64,000 nucleotides of DNA from positions 1-64,000 of the forward strand of contig CANMSB010000027.1 of assembly GCA_947500445.1 (NCBI GenBank). Direction: 5' to 3'. The notes under the pieces were generated by a model, which ran no database searches, had not been told where the DNA came from, and saw nothing but the letters and a program-made list of their open reading frames with translations. Positions 1-8,057 of this stretch are shown here, piece after piece (the first letter of the stretch is position 1; every line of letters begins with the position of its first letter). This DNA is from an uncultured Flavobacteriaceae bacterium (GTDB lineage Bacteria; Bacteroidota; Bacteroidia; Flavobacteriales; Flavobacteriaceae). The translations under genes were made by a program, and so were the position numbers.

Positions 1-75
1 AACGAATTTCAAATTTCAAAGAACGACAATTGCAACCAATTGAAAATCTTTTAGTTACAACCGGACACTATTGAG

Positions 76-168
76 TGTTAAGTAAAAAGTAATTAGTGGT
101 AATTCTTCTAATTTTGAACTTGAACTTGACACTTGAGCTTGAACTTGAACTTGACACCCGAGCTTGAA
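76..168. repeat. Simple tandem repeats downstream of the first gene
   Basis: Bases 119-143 and 144-168 are two copies of a 25-bp unit (beginning CTTGAACTTGACAC) with two mismatches, ending one base before the stop codon of the minus-strand gene at 170. Bases 76-103 read as degenerate heptads on the plus strand, each starting AGT. The same kind of tract follows trpC and trpG. No gene was seen in 1-169. Confidence 0.7.
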
Positions 169-169
169 C

Positions 170-1129
170 TCAGTTTTCGTATACTTTGAAAATCGCTCCC
201 ATGTTGTAATTGCGATGCCCGGTTTGGATCAACTTGGAGTTTTTGTTATAGGTTTTATCAAAGACCTGCCATTTTTTGTTGTTGAAAAAGATTCTGCGCA
301 CATAGGTCTTTTGGGTTGGGGTTTCCTTGGTAAAGGGTAACAACGGTCGAAAAGAGGTGGAAATTTTTTGTACGCCGCGCGGTGTTTTTACTTCCCGATA
401 TTTTTTTGTTTGTGCCAAGCGCCCTGCCTTATTGGTGTAGCCCAATACTTGTAGGGATGCAAAGAGTCCGTTTTCCGGAATGAATATGCTTTTTTCGGCT
501 ACGTTGAGGTCAAATACTTTATCGGCTTCTGCGGGTATGGAAAATACGACTTCTTCATAACCGATCTGCATGCCGGGCAGCCCTCCTTTATTCTCATAAA
601 ACTGTATCCGGAACAGGGTAGGGAAGGCTCCCTTGCCTTTGGATTTGTATTGGGTCTCGGCATTGATGGGGAGCAATAACCTGGCAATTTGGGTCGGTTT
701 GCCATCCGTCCTTTTAAAAAGAACCGCCACTTCGCTCTCCACGGTAGGCAACCAACAAGCAAAAATATCGGAGTGGGTGGTCGCTTTTCGCTTTCTTGTT
801 TTGAATTTACCTTCTTTTGGTGCGGATACCACGACCTCGCTCAACTGGGATACCTCCTGTCGCAACCGTACTTTCTCCGGTACCGGGTCTATGGCAATCG
901 CTTTTTCGGTATACCCCATGGCCGAAATATAGAGGCTATCGATATCGGTATATTTTTTAGCGGAAAATGTAAACATACCATCGTCGTCGGCAAAATTCCC
1001 CAAGCCGTTGCCAAAGGAAATGGTGGCAAAAGGGATGGGCTCGTTGTTAAGGCTATCGACAATAACAATGTTTTGGGCCGTTATGCAAACCGGCAGTATA
1101 CAAATGAAAAGGTAGCGCAATAGTTTCAT
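170..1129 (-). CDS. Secreted protein with CarboxypepD_reg-like domain
   Basis: A 319-residue protein with a clear signal peptide (MKLLRYLFICILPVCITAQ). Residues about 20-95 fit the carboxypeptidase regulatory-like beta-sandwich seen at the N-terminus of many Bacteroidota envelope proteins (IVDSLNNEPIPFATISF... then an LYISAMGY strand). The rest, about residues 100-319, is not recognised and carries no TonB-dependent barrel, so this is a stand-alone secreted or periplasmic protein rather than a SusC-type receptor. It is isolated from its neighbours and its substrate cannot be inferred. The start is the first ATG and directly gives the signal peptide. Confidence 0.75.
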   Translation of the reverse strand: MKLLRYLFICILPVCITAQNIVIVDSLNNEPIPFATISFGNGLGNFADDDGMFTFSAKKYTDIDSLYISAMGYTEKAIAIDPVPEKVRLRQEVSQLSEVVVSAPKEGKFKTRKRKATTHSDIFACWLPTVESEVAVLFKRTDGKPTQIARLLLPINAETQYKSKGKGAFPTLFRIQFYENKGGLPGMQIGYEEVVFSIPAEADKVFDLNVAEKSIFIPENGLFASLQVLGYTNKAGRLAQTKKYREVKTPRGVQKISTSFRPLLPFTKETPTQKTYVRRIFFNNKKWQVFDKTYNKNSKLIQTGHRNYNMGAIFKVYEN

Positions 1130-1366
1130 GGACCATTTTTGATGTTGGCGGGACAGTAGTCATAAGCTACGGCTACGTCCTTATTACAGCAACAACGATT
1201 TACGTACTTTATTGCTCAAATAACAGTATTGTTCTACCATTTCAAACTTAAAACGGTATTCCTAAGGCGAACGGTTTTTTTTAAATCCGAATACATAACA
1301 GGTCGTTCCGTGAAAATGTCTTTCCTCCACAAATTCAAAACCAGGCAAAACCGTAATCACCGAGCA
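1130..1366. repeat. Intergenic region with a degenerate MITE-family remnant
   Basis: Bases 1235-1258 are an imperfect 24-bp palindrome starting TACCATTTCAAAC, the end motif of the element family described at 6578-6739. Near 1160 there is also a match to the family's internal motif (CATAAGCTACGGCTACG). Nothing coding was seen here. Confidence 0.5.
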
Positions 1367-2032
1367 TTACAAGTTGCGATTTAAAAATGCAATGATCGGT
1401 TTTACTTCTCGATAGGAATCCATGATCTGAGTAATTACGTTCTCGGAAACCATTTCGCTGTCGGTCAGTTTATGCACGGTATAAAACCCTTTCATTCGAA
1501 GATACCGTATGGCTGGACTCTCTTTATCAAAGCCTTTCGGGACAGTTTTTAACGTATCTGGCGACTGTACACTATCTGGAAATGCTTCACGAAAAGAAGT
1601 TGAACCGAGGAGCGATTCCCATTCTTCCAGGTTGGTTTCTATTTCTTTTCGAAATTTATTCAACGTTGGTGTACGTGGCATATAGACGCCTCCTCCAACA
1701 AAGGAGTTGTTCGGTTCCAAATGCAAATAGTAACTGGCGTGCTCCGATTTGTATCCGTTTGGGTTAAAATTTGTAAAATAGTTGGTTTTATAAGGTGATT
1801 TATCGGCGGAGAAACGAATATCCCGGTTTATTCGTTTGATGCATTTGTTGGGCAGTAACCCTCGCCTCATGATAGTATCGTCCAGCAATTCAAGTCGCGT
1901 TATAATTTCTGTCGTAAACGCCTGAAAATCTGCCCGTGAATCCTTGTAGGCCGCTTGGTTGCTTTTAAACCACTCGGTAGTGTTATTGTTTTTAATATTT
2001 TTTAAAAAATCGAACGTTTTAGCCTTCAACAT
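1367..2032 (-). CDS. DUF2461 family protein
   Basis: A 221-residue cytosolic protein matching the DUF2461 (TIGR02453) family in length and landmarks: the N-terminal FDFLKNIKNNNTTEWFKSN block, the RDIRFSADKSPYKTN segment around residues 70-85, and the YYLHLEPNNSFVGGGVYMP segment. Family function is unknown. Its start lies 5 bp after the stop of the sigma factor gene upstream, so it is probably the last gene of the four-gene operon that begins at 4071. No catalytic residues can be assigned. Confidence 0.85.
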   Translation of the reverse strand: MLKAKTFDFLKNIKNNNTTEWFKSNQAAYKDSRADFQAFTTEIITRLELLDDTIMRRGLLPNKCIKRINRDIRFSADKSPYKTNYFTNFNPNGYKSEHASYYLHLEPNNSFVGGGVYMPRTPTLNKFRKEIETNLEEWESLLGSTSFREAFPDSVQSPDTLKTVPKGFDKESPAIRYLRMKGFYTVHKLTDSEMVSENVITQIMDSYREVKPIIAFLNRNL

Positions 2033-2037
2033 GGTTT

Positions 2038-2877
2038 TTAGGTTTGGATGGTTTCTACTTCGTTAATTGCCAATCGGGTACATTGCATAATGATGTCCTG
2101 CATATCGGCCCCTTCGCTATTCAAAGGGTCGATTGCCGCAACCAGATCGGCGCGTAAACGGTATAGGTTTTCTTTTGATGCCGTTTTTGACGATTTTATC
2201 ATTTTCACCTTCATCAGTTCTTCTTGTCGGGTCTGTTTTGGGTTATAGATTCCGGCCAGTTCCGTACACTGGTGGCACGCCCCATTTTTATTGATCAAAG
2301 CACAACGATGGTCAAAGATTTCAATCATGGTTTTTCGTCCATTAAATAATAAATGTTTGACGACACCTTCTGTTTTTCCCAAAATATCGGCTATTTCGTT
2401 TCGTGAAAACCCATAGATGTCTTTTAAGATCAAAGCAATCTGTTCCTCCAAGGTCAATGTTTTTGAAATACAGGTAAAGCAGAAATCGATATGTTCTTTT
2501 ATTTCATAACGGCCTCTGTTAGCGGTTTGATGCGTCATAACAAAGAGCTGTTGGATATATTCCGTGGACATTGCCAAGGATTTGGCTTGATCTTGTGCGT
2601 TCGGAAGCCAACGTTTTTTCTTCTTTAAAAAATCGTACGCAAGATTGGTGGCGATTTGAAACACCCATGTTTTAAAAGCTGAATTGCCCTTAAAGGTGGA
2701 GATTTTGTCGAAAGCCTTTACAAAGGTATCGTGGGTGAGATCATCGGTATCGTTTCTGTCCGTCAACAAGCGATACAAATATGATTTAAGTTGCGGTTGA
2801 AACTCGGCAAACAAACCCTGGAAGGCATTAATATCGCCTTCCAGCGCTTTTTTTAAAGTGTTTTTCATGGGGTCCAT
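2038..2877 (-). CDS. ECF-type RNA polymerase sigma factor with CxxC motifs
   Basis: A 279-residue sigma-70 family protein. Region 2 is visible at about residues 15-90 (LTDRNDTDDLTHDTFVKAFDK, then FKTWVFQIATNLAYDFLKKK). Region 4 lies at about 143-185 (IALILKDIYGFSRNEIADILG, then an HLLFNGR recognition end). It is longer than a minimal ECF factor (about 160-200 residues) because of a linker with C133/C136 and a C-terminal extension carrying C192 and C201-H-Q-C204. These paired cysteines suggest metal or redox sensing; this is inference. It follows the DoxX-like gene by 3 bp and no anti-sigma gene is adjacent. An alternative ATG at 2868 would remove three residues. Confidence 0.85.
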   Translation of the reverse strand: MDPMKNTLKKALEGDINAFQGLFAEFQPQLKSYLYRLLTDRNDTDDLTHDTFVKAFDKISTFKGNSAFKTWVFQIATNLAYDFLKKKKRWLPNAQDQAKSLAMSTEYIQQLFVMTHQTANRGRYEIKEHIDFCFTCISKTLTLEEQIALILKDIYGFSRNEIADILGKTEGVVKHLLFNGRKTMIEIFDHRCALINKNGACHQCTELAGIYNPKQTRQEELMKVKMIKSSKTASKENLYRLRADLVAAIDPLNSEGADMQDIIMQCTRLAINEVETIQT

Positions 2878-2880
2878 ATG

Positions 2881-3258
2881 CTATAATTTGACAAAGCGTT
2901 TGTCGGATGCAACGTACTGCGCATAAAGCATAGCCGCTCCGGCCATGGCGGTATCCCTAAAAATACCAATGAAGGAAACAAAATCCCCTTCCAGCGCTTT
3001 TGGAACGTGAATTAAAAAGACGAACAGCAGCAGCTCCAAGGCTAACAATAAGGATGCTAAAGTATCCAATTTTCCAATAGTTGCCGAAATGGCAAAGGAA
3101 ATGAGGCAGGCTCCCGAAAAGTAGATCCAAAAATTCGGGAAAGGTAAATAATCGGGAACGTACGAGATCGTAAATTCGGTCGGGCCAAAATGTAAAAGGC
3201 CAAAGATGGCAAATGGTATAATGAACAACCACTTTCCTGATTTTTCTATTAAATGCAT
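2881..3258 (-). CDS. DoxX-like membrane protein
   Basis: A small protein of about 125 residues with four predicted membrane helices (about 10-25, 45-60, 65-85 and 100-115), typical of the DoxX/DoxX-like family. Members are often linked to redox or stress functions, but no reaction can be assigned here. I chose the ATG at 3258; an in-frame TTG at 3264 adds two residues. It lies 12 bp after the SDR-like gene and 3 bp before the sigma factor gene, so it is cotranscribed with them. Such a membrane protein could serve as the input or anchoring partner of the sigma factor, but that is speculation. Confidence 0.75.
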   Translation of the reverse strand: MHLIEKSGKWLFIIPFAIFGLLHFGPTEFTISYVPDYLPFPNFWIYFSGACLISFAISATIGKLDTLASLLLALELLLFVFLIHVPKALEGDFVSFIGIFRDTAMAGAAMLYAQYVASDKRFVKL

Positions 3259-3270
3259 ATTCAATGGTTT

Positions 3271-4071
3271 TTAAATTACGTTAGCGGTTCCAAAATCGAC
3301 ATCTACGATATGGCTGTTCAATGTGGCCCCGGCATCCGAAGCCAAGAATGCGGCAACTTTTGCAGTATCTTTTGTGGTCAATGGCTTTTTTAAAAGTCCG
3401 CCATTCGATAGCTGCGTTGCCATGGTCGCTGCCGGAATGCCCATAGTTCTGGCGTTCTCGTTAGTGGTTTCCTTGATCGTCCTGGTTTCGGGCATCGCGG
3501 TAGGGTTGATACAGATTACCTTAATACCTGACATTCCGAACTCCGTTGCAAGTGTTCTTGTGAGTCCCTCAATACCGGAGCACGCTGCGGTAATCCCGGA
3601 CATAAAGGGTGATTTTATTCTGGAGAGGCTTGCCGTCAACAGTAAAATAGTGCCTTTGGATTCCGTTTGCCGCATATAAGTGGCCGCGATTCTTGCAGTT
3701 AAAAATTGAGAACCTAAATGTATTCGGATAGGTTTCATAAAGGTTTCGAAAGGCAATGAGGTCGAGGGTTGTCCATATCCCCCATCCTTGGCCCGTATGC
3801 CGATACCGTTGAAGACGATGTCCAGTTTACCCGATTCCGTAACGACTTTTTTTAAAAAGAGGTCGATTTGGTTTTCATCGGTCGCATCCACTTGAAAGGG
3901 TTTTGCAAAATCGCCGTTGGCCCGTATTTCTTCCGATAATGATTTCACTTCGGCCATGTTTCGTCCAGAAAGATAGACCAAGGCACCTTCTTTGGCCAAT
4001 TCTATGGCAACTTCCCTTGCGATGGCGCCATTGGCGGCAAATATTGCCGCTACTTTGTATTGTAATTTCAT
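3271..4071 (-). CDS. SDR-fold protein lacking the catalytic Tyr/Lys
   Basis: A 266-residue protein with short-chain dehydrogenase/reductase topology: an N-terminal Rossmann start (KVAAIFAANGAIARE, residues 6-20), NG in the fourth strand (VFNGIG, 87-92) and a C-terminal end of SDR type (AAFLASDAGATLNSHIVDVD). Two things are odd. The glycine-rich TGxxxGIG motif is replaced by FAANGAIA, and the YxxxK active site is replaced: the segment SGITAACSGIEGL (158-170) puts Ile160 and Cys164 where Tyr and Lys normally stand. The fold is supported but oxidoreductase activity is doubtful. It is the first gene of the operon with DoxX, sigma factor and DUF2461. Confidence 0.8.
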   Translation of the reverse strand: MKLQYKVAAIFAANGAIAREVAIELAKEGALVYLSGRNMAEVKSLSEEIRANGDFAKPFQVDATDENQIDLFLKKVVTESGKLDIVFNGIGIRAKDGGYGQPSTSLPFETFMKPIRIHLGSQFLTARIAATYMRQTESKGTILLLTASLSRIKSPFMSGITAACSGIEGLTRTLATEFGMSGIKVICINPTAMPETRTIKETTNENARTMGIPAATMATQLSNGGLLKKPLTTKDTAKVAAFLASDAGATLNSHIVDVDFGTANVI

Positions 4072-4463
4072 AATCCCTGTTTTTTGGTTTATACCCTTTA
4101 GACTTTTGGGCCATCCAAAACGGTCGGGATTTTCGATTTTTTTTTAAAGTTTTACATAAACTTCAAATGAGCGCGCTATTTAAAGGACCGTTCATTAAAA
4201 ACAAAAACCCGGTAATCGGTGGCATATGATGCCTTAAGAACGTTTTTGTTTCCGAGTTTTTTTATCGGGAGTATAAACCTTGGAACGGTGTAAGTTAGTT
4301 CGGTCTTCAAAACGGTTTATCGATGTACCGTAAATGTTTTAATAACCGACTATTTCTATGATGCTTTTTTAGAGTACACTACATGTGGTCTTCCAATGGT
4401 GTTCCGCAGTAAACCCGATATATTTTTTGCAATTAAGAGGGTATTGGTTTTAAAAAGGATGCA
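4072..4463. other. Intergenic region, 392 bp, no gene seen
   Basis: AT-rich spacer upstream of the SDR-DoxX-sigma operon (minus strand) and downstream of the small membrane protein gene. It should hold the operon promoter, but I find no good TTTG...TAnnTTTG pair. If the sigma factor is autoregulated, its own unknown promoter motif may be here. No tRNA or terminator was recognised. Confidence 0.5.
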
Positions 4464-4979
4464 TTACGCATTTGGCAGGGCGGTTTTGTTTTTCCAGGTG
4501 ATAAATAGTGTTGCCACAAGTAAAAACATAAGAAAAATGGCAAGCCCGAATACGAATGGGGCTTGATTTTTCAGGAAGGCAAGTTGATCTGTTTGTTCCG
4601 CTGTGGCGGATAAAGGGGGATAGATTGTGAAACCATTTGCTGTTTTCTTGCTGGTTGGTAACAAATAATGATCTAATCGGGAGGTTATCCGAGCCATTTG
4701 ATACATTCCGGCCACGGACGGAATCAGAAAAAATAAGGTTAATTGGTTTTTTAATGTAGATTGGCCCTTGCTGAGCAGCATTCTTATGAAATAAACGATT
4801 CCTCCTACCAAGGAATAGACGGTGAGGAAAAACCATAAAACCCATAATACATAGGAATGCTGGGGTGCCAGCGTCCAACAATAGTTCTCAAATTCCAAAA
4901 ATAGCAGCGAAGTAAGTGCTAAAGCAAGAAGTCCCGATAACAATATCCATTTAATTTCCGCTTTCATTTTGCTGCTCAT
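4464..4979 (-). CDS. Small integral membrane protein, function unknown
   Basis: A 171-residue protein with four hydrophobic stretches: residues about 10-27 (WILLSGLLALALTSLLFL), about 43-65 (YVLWVLWFFLTVYSLVGGIVYFI), about 80-95 and about 145-162 (VFGLAIFLMFLLVATLFI). A soluble loop of about 45 residues precedes the last helix. I do not recognise the family. It stands alone between two intergenic gaps. An alternative start at Met5 is possible. Confidence 0.6.
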   Translation of the reverse strand: MSSKMKAEIKWILLSGLLALALTSLLFLEFENYCWTLAPQHSYVLWVLWFFLTVYSLVGGIVYFIRMLLSKGQSTLKNQLTLFFLIPSVAGMYQMARITSRLDHYLLPTSKKTANGFTIYPPLSATAEQTDQLAFLKNQAPFVFGLAIFLMFLLVATLFITWKNKTALPNA

Positions 4980-5048
4980 CGGGTAATTTTAGTATCTAAT
5001 GTGCTTTTTTTTCATTAAAACACTACATCAAAAATAAAATGCCCTAAG

Positions 5049-6548
5049 CTATTCTGCTAAGCCCGTACTCAACAGTCCGTAAAATGCTTTGATCCCATAG
5101 GCAATCTGGCCTATCCGTAAATTTTCGTCCGGACTGTGCTGGTTGTTGTCCGGATTTACCATGGGTACGATAAAAGCGGGAATCTCCAATTCGTTGATAA
5201 AGGGAGCGATGGGAACGGTACCGCCCATAATACGGATTTGAACGACATCTTCGTTAAAAGTGGTTTTCAGACTGTTCACGATAAAGTTGCCATAGCTGTT
5301 GTCCAAATCGGTGCGAAATGCATCCGTGACACCGCCTTCTTTTACCAACAATAGTTTGTCGTGTGCCATGCGCTCCTCCAAGGTAGGTTCTTTGTTGATC
5401 AGATGGAACCCTTGTTCTTTCAAATAGGTTTTTACGAGCCCTTTTAATCGTTTGCCATCGGATTCGGGAACCAACCGCAGGTCCAACTCGGCGGTGGCGC
5501 TTTCGGGGATGATGGTACGTGCTTTTGGGCCTACCCATCCGGAGTGGAGCCCCCTAATGTTCAAAGAAGGGTATTGTAGGGCCTCTTGGTAAAAACTACC
5601 CACCCGTTCCGGCGTTTTGATGGCAAGGGTAGCATGGATGGTCGACGGGTCTTCCGGAACGTTTTTCAGAACTTCCATCGTTGCCTCGTCCAACGTAATG
5701 CCATCGTAATATCCGGGAATGGATACGCGACCTTCGGTGTCCTTCATTCCCGCCAGGGCCCGTGATAACCGAAGGGCGGGATTGGGGGCATAGTTGCCAT
5801 AGTGGCCGCTGTGTTGTGGGCGAATAGGTCCGTACGCGGTCAGGCCCATAGTGGTTATTCCTCGGCAACCATACACCACGGTAGGTTGCCCCGAAGCGTG
5901 AACGGGACCATCGTTTATGATCAAAAAATCTGCTTTTAATAGCTCCCGATATTCTTTTACCGCTTCAGGAAGCGGTTTACTGCCTTTTTCCTCCTCACTA
6001 TCTAAAATGACCTTTACGTTAAAGGGAATTTCAACCGCATTTTTTTTGAGCAGATCAATAGTGTTCAAAAACATGACGATCGGCCCTTTGTCGTCGGCCG
6101 TGGAGCGACCGAACAACCGCCAATCATAATCGATATCGTCGGTAAGCTCATCAAAGCTTTGGTCGGTCCAGCCGTCGTTTGTCTTTGATTTGAGTACAAT
6201 GTTATAAGGGTTTGGCTGGTTCCACTTGGCGGCATCTACCGATTGGCCGTCAAAATGCATGTAGAACAAAACCGTAGGTTTACTATCTTCCATGGGCAGC
6301 GCCGCAAAAAATAGCGACTCCCCTTTGCTGGGCAATACAGAGCTATTAAACCCGCGTTCACTAAACTTTTTCGCCAGCCAATTCAGGTTGAGGTTCATAT
6401 CGGCATGTTCAAGTGCATCGTTCGGTATGGCCACAAACTCACGGAGTTCGTCTATGGTATGGCGAACCTGCGATTTTAACTGTGTATCCTCTTGGGCATT
6501 GATGAGGCCGCCTAAAAAAATGGCAAGGAGAAGCGCTGTTTTTTTCAT
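5049..6548 (-). CDS. Secreted M20/M25/M40 family metallopeptidase
   Basis: A 499-residue peptidase with a signal peptide (MKKTALLLAIFLGGLINAQ). The two-zinc M20 site is visible: H98-x-D100 in FYMHFDGQ, the bridging aspartate in GRSTADDKGP (about 152), and the E186-E187 pair in LDSEEEKGS (general base and metal ligand). The insert after the catalytic domain (about 230-380) is the dimerisation or lid domain. A late GGTVPIAPFI segment and a C-terminal His (NQHSPDEN) complete the site. It likely acts in the periplasm or outside the cell on peptides; the exact substrate (carnosine-type dipeptide, carboxypeptidase-type) is not resolved. A TAATTTTG promoter element ends 5 nt before the ATG, so the mRNA may be nearly leaderless. 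Confidence 0.9.
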   Translation of the reverse strand: MKKTALLLAIFLGGLINAQEDTQLKSQVRHTIDELREFVAIPNDALEHADMNLNLNWLAKKFSERGFNSSVLPSKGESLFFAALPMEDSKPTVLFYMHFDGQSVDAAKWNQPNPYNIVLKSKTNDGWTDQSFDELTDDIDYDWRLFGRSTADDKGPIVMFLNTIDLLKKNAVEIPFNVKVILDSEEEKGSKPLPEAVKEYRELLKADFLIINDGPVHASGQPTVVYGCRGITTMGLTAYGPIRPQHSGHYGNYAPNPALRLSRALAGMKDTEGRVSIPGYYDGITLDEATMEVLKNVPEDPSTIHATLAIKTPERVGSFYQEALQYPSLNIRGLHSGWVGPKARTIIPESATAELDLRLVPESDGKRLKGLVKTYLKEQGFHLINKEPTLEERMAHDKLLLVKEGGVTDAFRTDLDNSYGNFIVNSLKTTFNEDVVQIRIMGGTVPIAPFINELEIPAFIVPMVNPDNNQHSPDENLRIGQIAYGIKAFYGLLSTGLAE

Positions 6549-6553
6549 TCGAT

Positions 6554-6561
6554 CAAAATTA
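6554..6561 (-). promoter_or_regulatory. -7 promoter element TAATTTTG of the M20 peptidase gene
   Basis: The motif matches the Bacteroidota TAnnTTTG consensus and stands exactly 5 nt upstream of the ATG at 6548, the same spacing as at the trp leader peptide. The -33 region is weak and would fall at the end of the adjacent MITE-like element (6578). Confidence 0.5.
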
Positions 6562-6577
6562 TTCTAATACGGAAGTT

Positions 6578-6739
6578 ATACCATTTTAACTTTGAAATCG
6601 CGCGTATAGAAATTGAATTATTTTTTAGTTGTTCGAGGCAAAAAATCTAAGCATAGCCTTAGCTACGGTTATATTTCTTAACGAAGAACAGCTGAAAAAG
6701 AAACGATTTATTAGTGCTATTTCAAAGTTAAAATGGTAT
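6578..6739. mobile_element. MITE-like element, copy 1 (162 bp)
   Basis: The element is bounded by perfect 21-bp terminal inverted repeats: 6578-6598 (starting ATACCATTTTAACTTTGAAA) and its exact reverse complement at 6719-6739. It holds no credible gene. The internal motif TAAGCATAGCCTTAGCTACG at about 6648-6667 recurs in the copy at 57890-58028, and both share a stretch resembling GAAATTGAATT...TAGTTGTTCGAGGC. No transposase is present, so it would be non-autonomous. Confidence 0.7.
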
Positions 6740-6740
6740 T

Positions 6741-6900
6741 ATACCATTTCTACCTTAAAATTACCCATTAAAAATTACCCTTTTCCGCTTATACTTCAAA
6801 ACAAAAAATAACCATAGCTACTGCTATGCTTGATTTTTCTTTTTCGTCTAAGTGAAGAATGACTGCTTTCTATTTGGGTGTTTTAAAGCAAAAATGGTAT
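6741..6900. mobile_element. MITE-like element, copy 2 (160 bp, degenerate)
   Basis: This copy begins one base after copy 1. Its ends, 6741-6761 (ATACCATTTCTACC...) and 6880-6900, are inverted repeats matching at about 17 of 21 positions. The internal motif appears in the opposite orientation (CATAGCTACTGCTATGCTTG near 6813-6832). A tail-to-tail pair of related elements is the simplest reading. Confidence 0.55.
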
Positions 6901-7162
6901 GAAACCGGTATCAGGTTAAATGTAGGGATATTTGATGGAATTAACGGTTGTTCCACATCCTGAAATGCTGTTAAAATATTTCGCTGAAACCACGGAATCG
7001 TTCAAGACAAAAAATAGCAAGAAACACAACTAGAAATCGATTTCACCTTACCGTGCCGCTACCGCGAAAAACCATTTGAGGGCCAACGATTCTTTTTCCA
7101 TGGATGTCCCGACCAATATCTGCGGTTTGGGTTGTAAAATGGAGCTGTATCCGAAGTGTTTT
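6901..7162. other. Intergenic region between MITE pair and trpA 3' end
   Basis: The stretch lies downstream of trpA on the minus strand. I see no gene and no strong terminator hairpin here. Confidence 0.5.
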
Positions 7163-7924
7163 TTAACGAATCCCCGCTACAAAATCAGAAATTTTGGAAG
7201 TCCCTTTAGCGGTCAGGTGTTTTATAAATGCGGAGCCTATGATGGCCCCTTTTGCCGTTTTTGTGGCCGCCTCGAACGTTTCGGAATTGCTGATTCCGAA
7301 ACCTACGATTTGAGGATTCTTTAGGTCCATACCGGCAATTCGTTCAAAATAGTCGGTCTGGGTATTTCCAAAGCCCGACCGTGATCCGGTAACACTTGCC
7401 GAACTGACCATATAGATAAAACCGTCCGAAGCTTCGTCGATGGCCCGGATTCTGGAATCACTTGTCTGTGGTGTAATCAAAAATACATTGATGAGCCCAT
7501 ATTTTTTAAAGGTTTCTTCATACTCCGCTTGATAGACATCCAAAGGGAGGTCGGGCATAATGATTCCGTCGATTCCTATTTCGTTGCATTTTTTACAGAA
7601 GGCCGCTACGCCATATTGGAGCATGGGATTAAAGTACCCCATCACGATCAAGGGAATGGATACGGTGTTGCGAACATCCTTTAACTGGTCGAACAACAGT
7701 TCGGTATGCATCCCGTTTTTAAGGGCGGCGGTAGAGCTATTTTGAATGGTCGGGCCATCGGCCAGGGGATCGCTAAAAGGAAGCCCGATTTCGATCATGT
7801 CCACACCGCTTTTCTCTAGTTCTTCAATAACATGTAGGGTATCGTGCAGCGCGGGGTACCCGGCAGTAAAATAGATGGAGAGTAGTTTTTTGTCTTCTTT
7901 TAGTTTTTGGTTGATCCGGTTCAT
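7163..7924 (-). CDS. trpA: Tryptophan synthase alpha subunit
   Basis: A 253-residue TIM-barrel protein that splits indole-3-glycerol phosphate to indole and glyceraldehyde-3-phosphate in the last step of tryptophan synthesis, with TrpB. The family signature is clear: VDMIEIGLPFSDPLADGPTI with catalytic Glu45 and Asp56. Phosphate-binding strands GFIYMVSSASVTGSRSG (about 170-186) and GFGIS (about 208-212) are also present. The length is normal. It is the distal gene of the trp operon, separated from trpB by about 480 bp that contain the GIY-YIG cassette, so it may depend on read-through across two hairpins. Confidence 0.97.
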   Translation of the reverse strand: MNRINQKLKEDKKLLSIYFTAGYPALHDTLHVIEELEKSGVDMIEIGLPFSDPLADGPTIQNSSTAALKNGMHTELLFDQLKDVRNTVSIPLIVMGYFNPMLQYGVAAFCKKCNEIGIDGIIMPDLPLDVYQAEYEETFKKYGLINVFLITPQTSDSRIRAIDEASDGFIYMVSSASVTGSRSGFGNTQTDYFERIAGMDLKNPQIVGFGISNSETFEAATKTAKGAIIGSAFIKHLTAKGTSKISDFVAGIR

Positions 7925-7937
7925 TCTTTGTTGTTTA

Positions 7938-7957
7938 TTTCCGCGAAGGCGGAAATC
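7938..7957. repeat. Palindromic inverted repeat, trpA-proximal copy
   Basis: The 20-bp sequence ATTTCCGCGAAGGCGGAAAT folds on itself (arms TTTCCGC / GCGGAAA, loop GAAG). Its exact reverse complement stands at 8378-8397 on the other side of the GIY-YIG gene, giving a REP-pair-like bracket around that gene. Confidence 0.85.
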
Positions 7958-8057
7958 TATTTAATTTTAGCTTAGAGGCCGTTAATTTTAATTTAATGCC
8001 CGTGAGAAGGTAGGCCCTTTGATAGTGGTTCAATTTTTCTACTACAACGAATGTGCT

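Noticed and set aside
3875-4114. Small minus-strand frame overlapping the start of the SDR-like gene
   Set aside because: A frame-shifted shadow with a basic, low-complexity product; the SDR frame explains the region.
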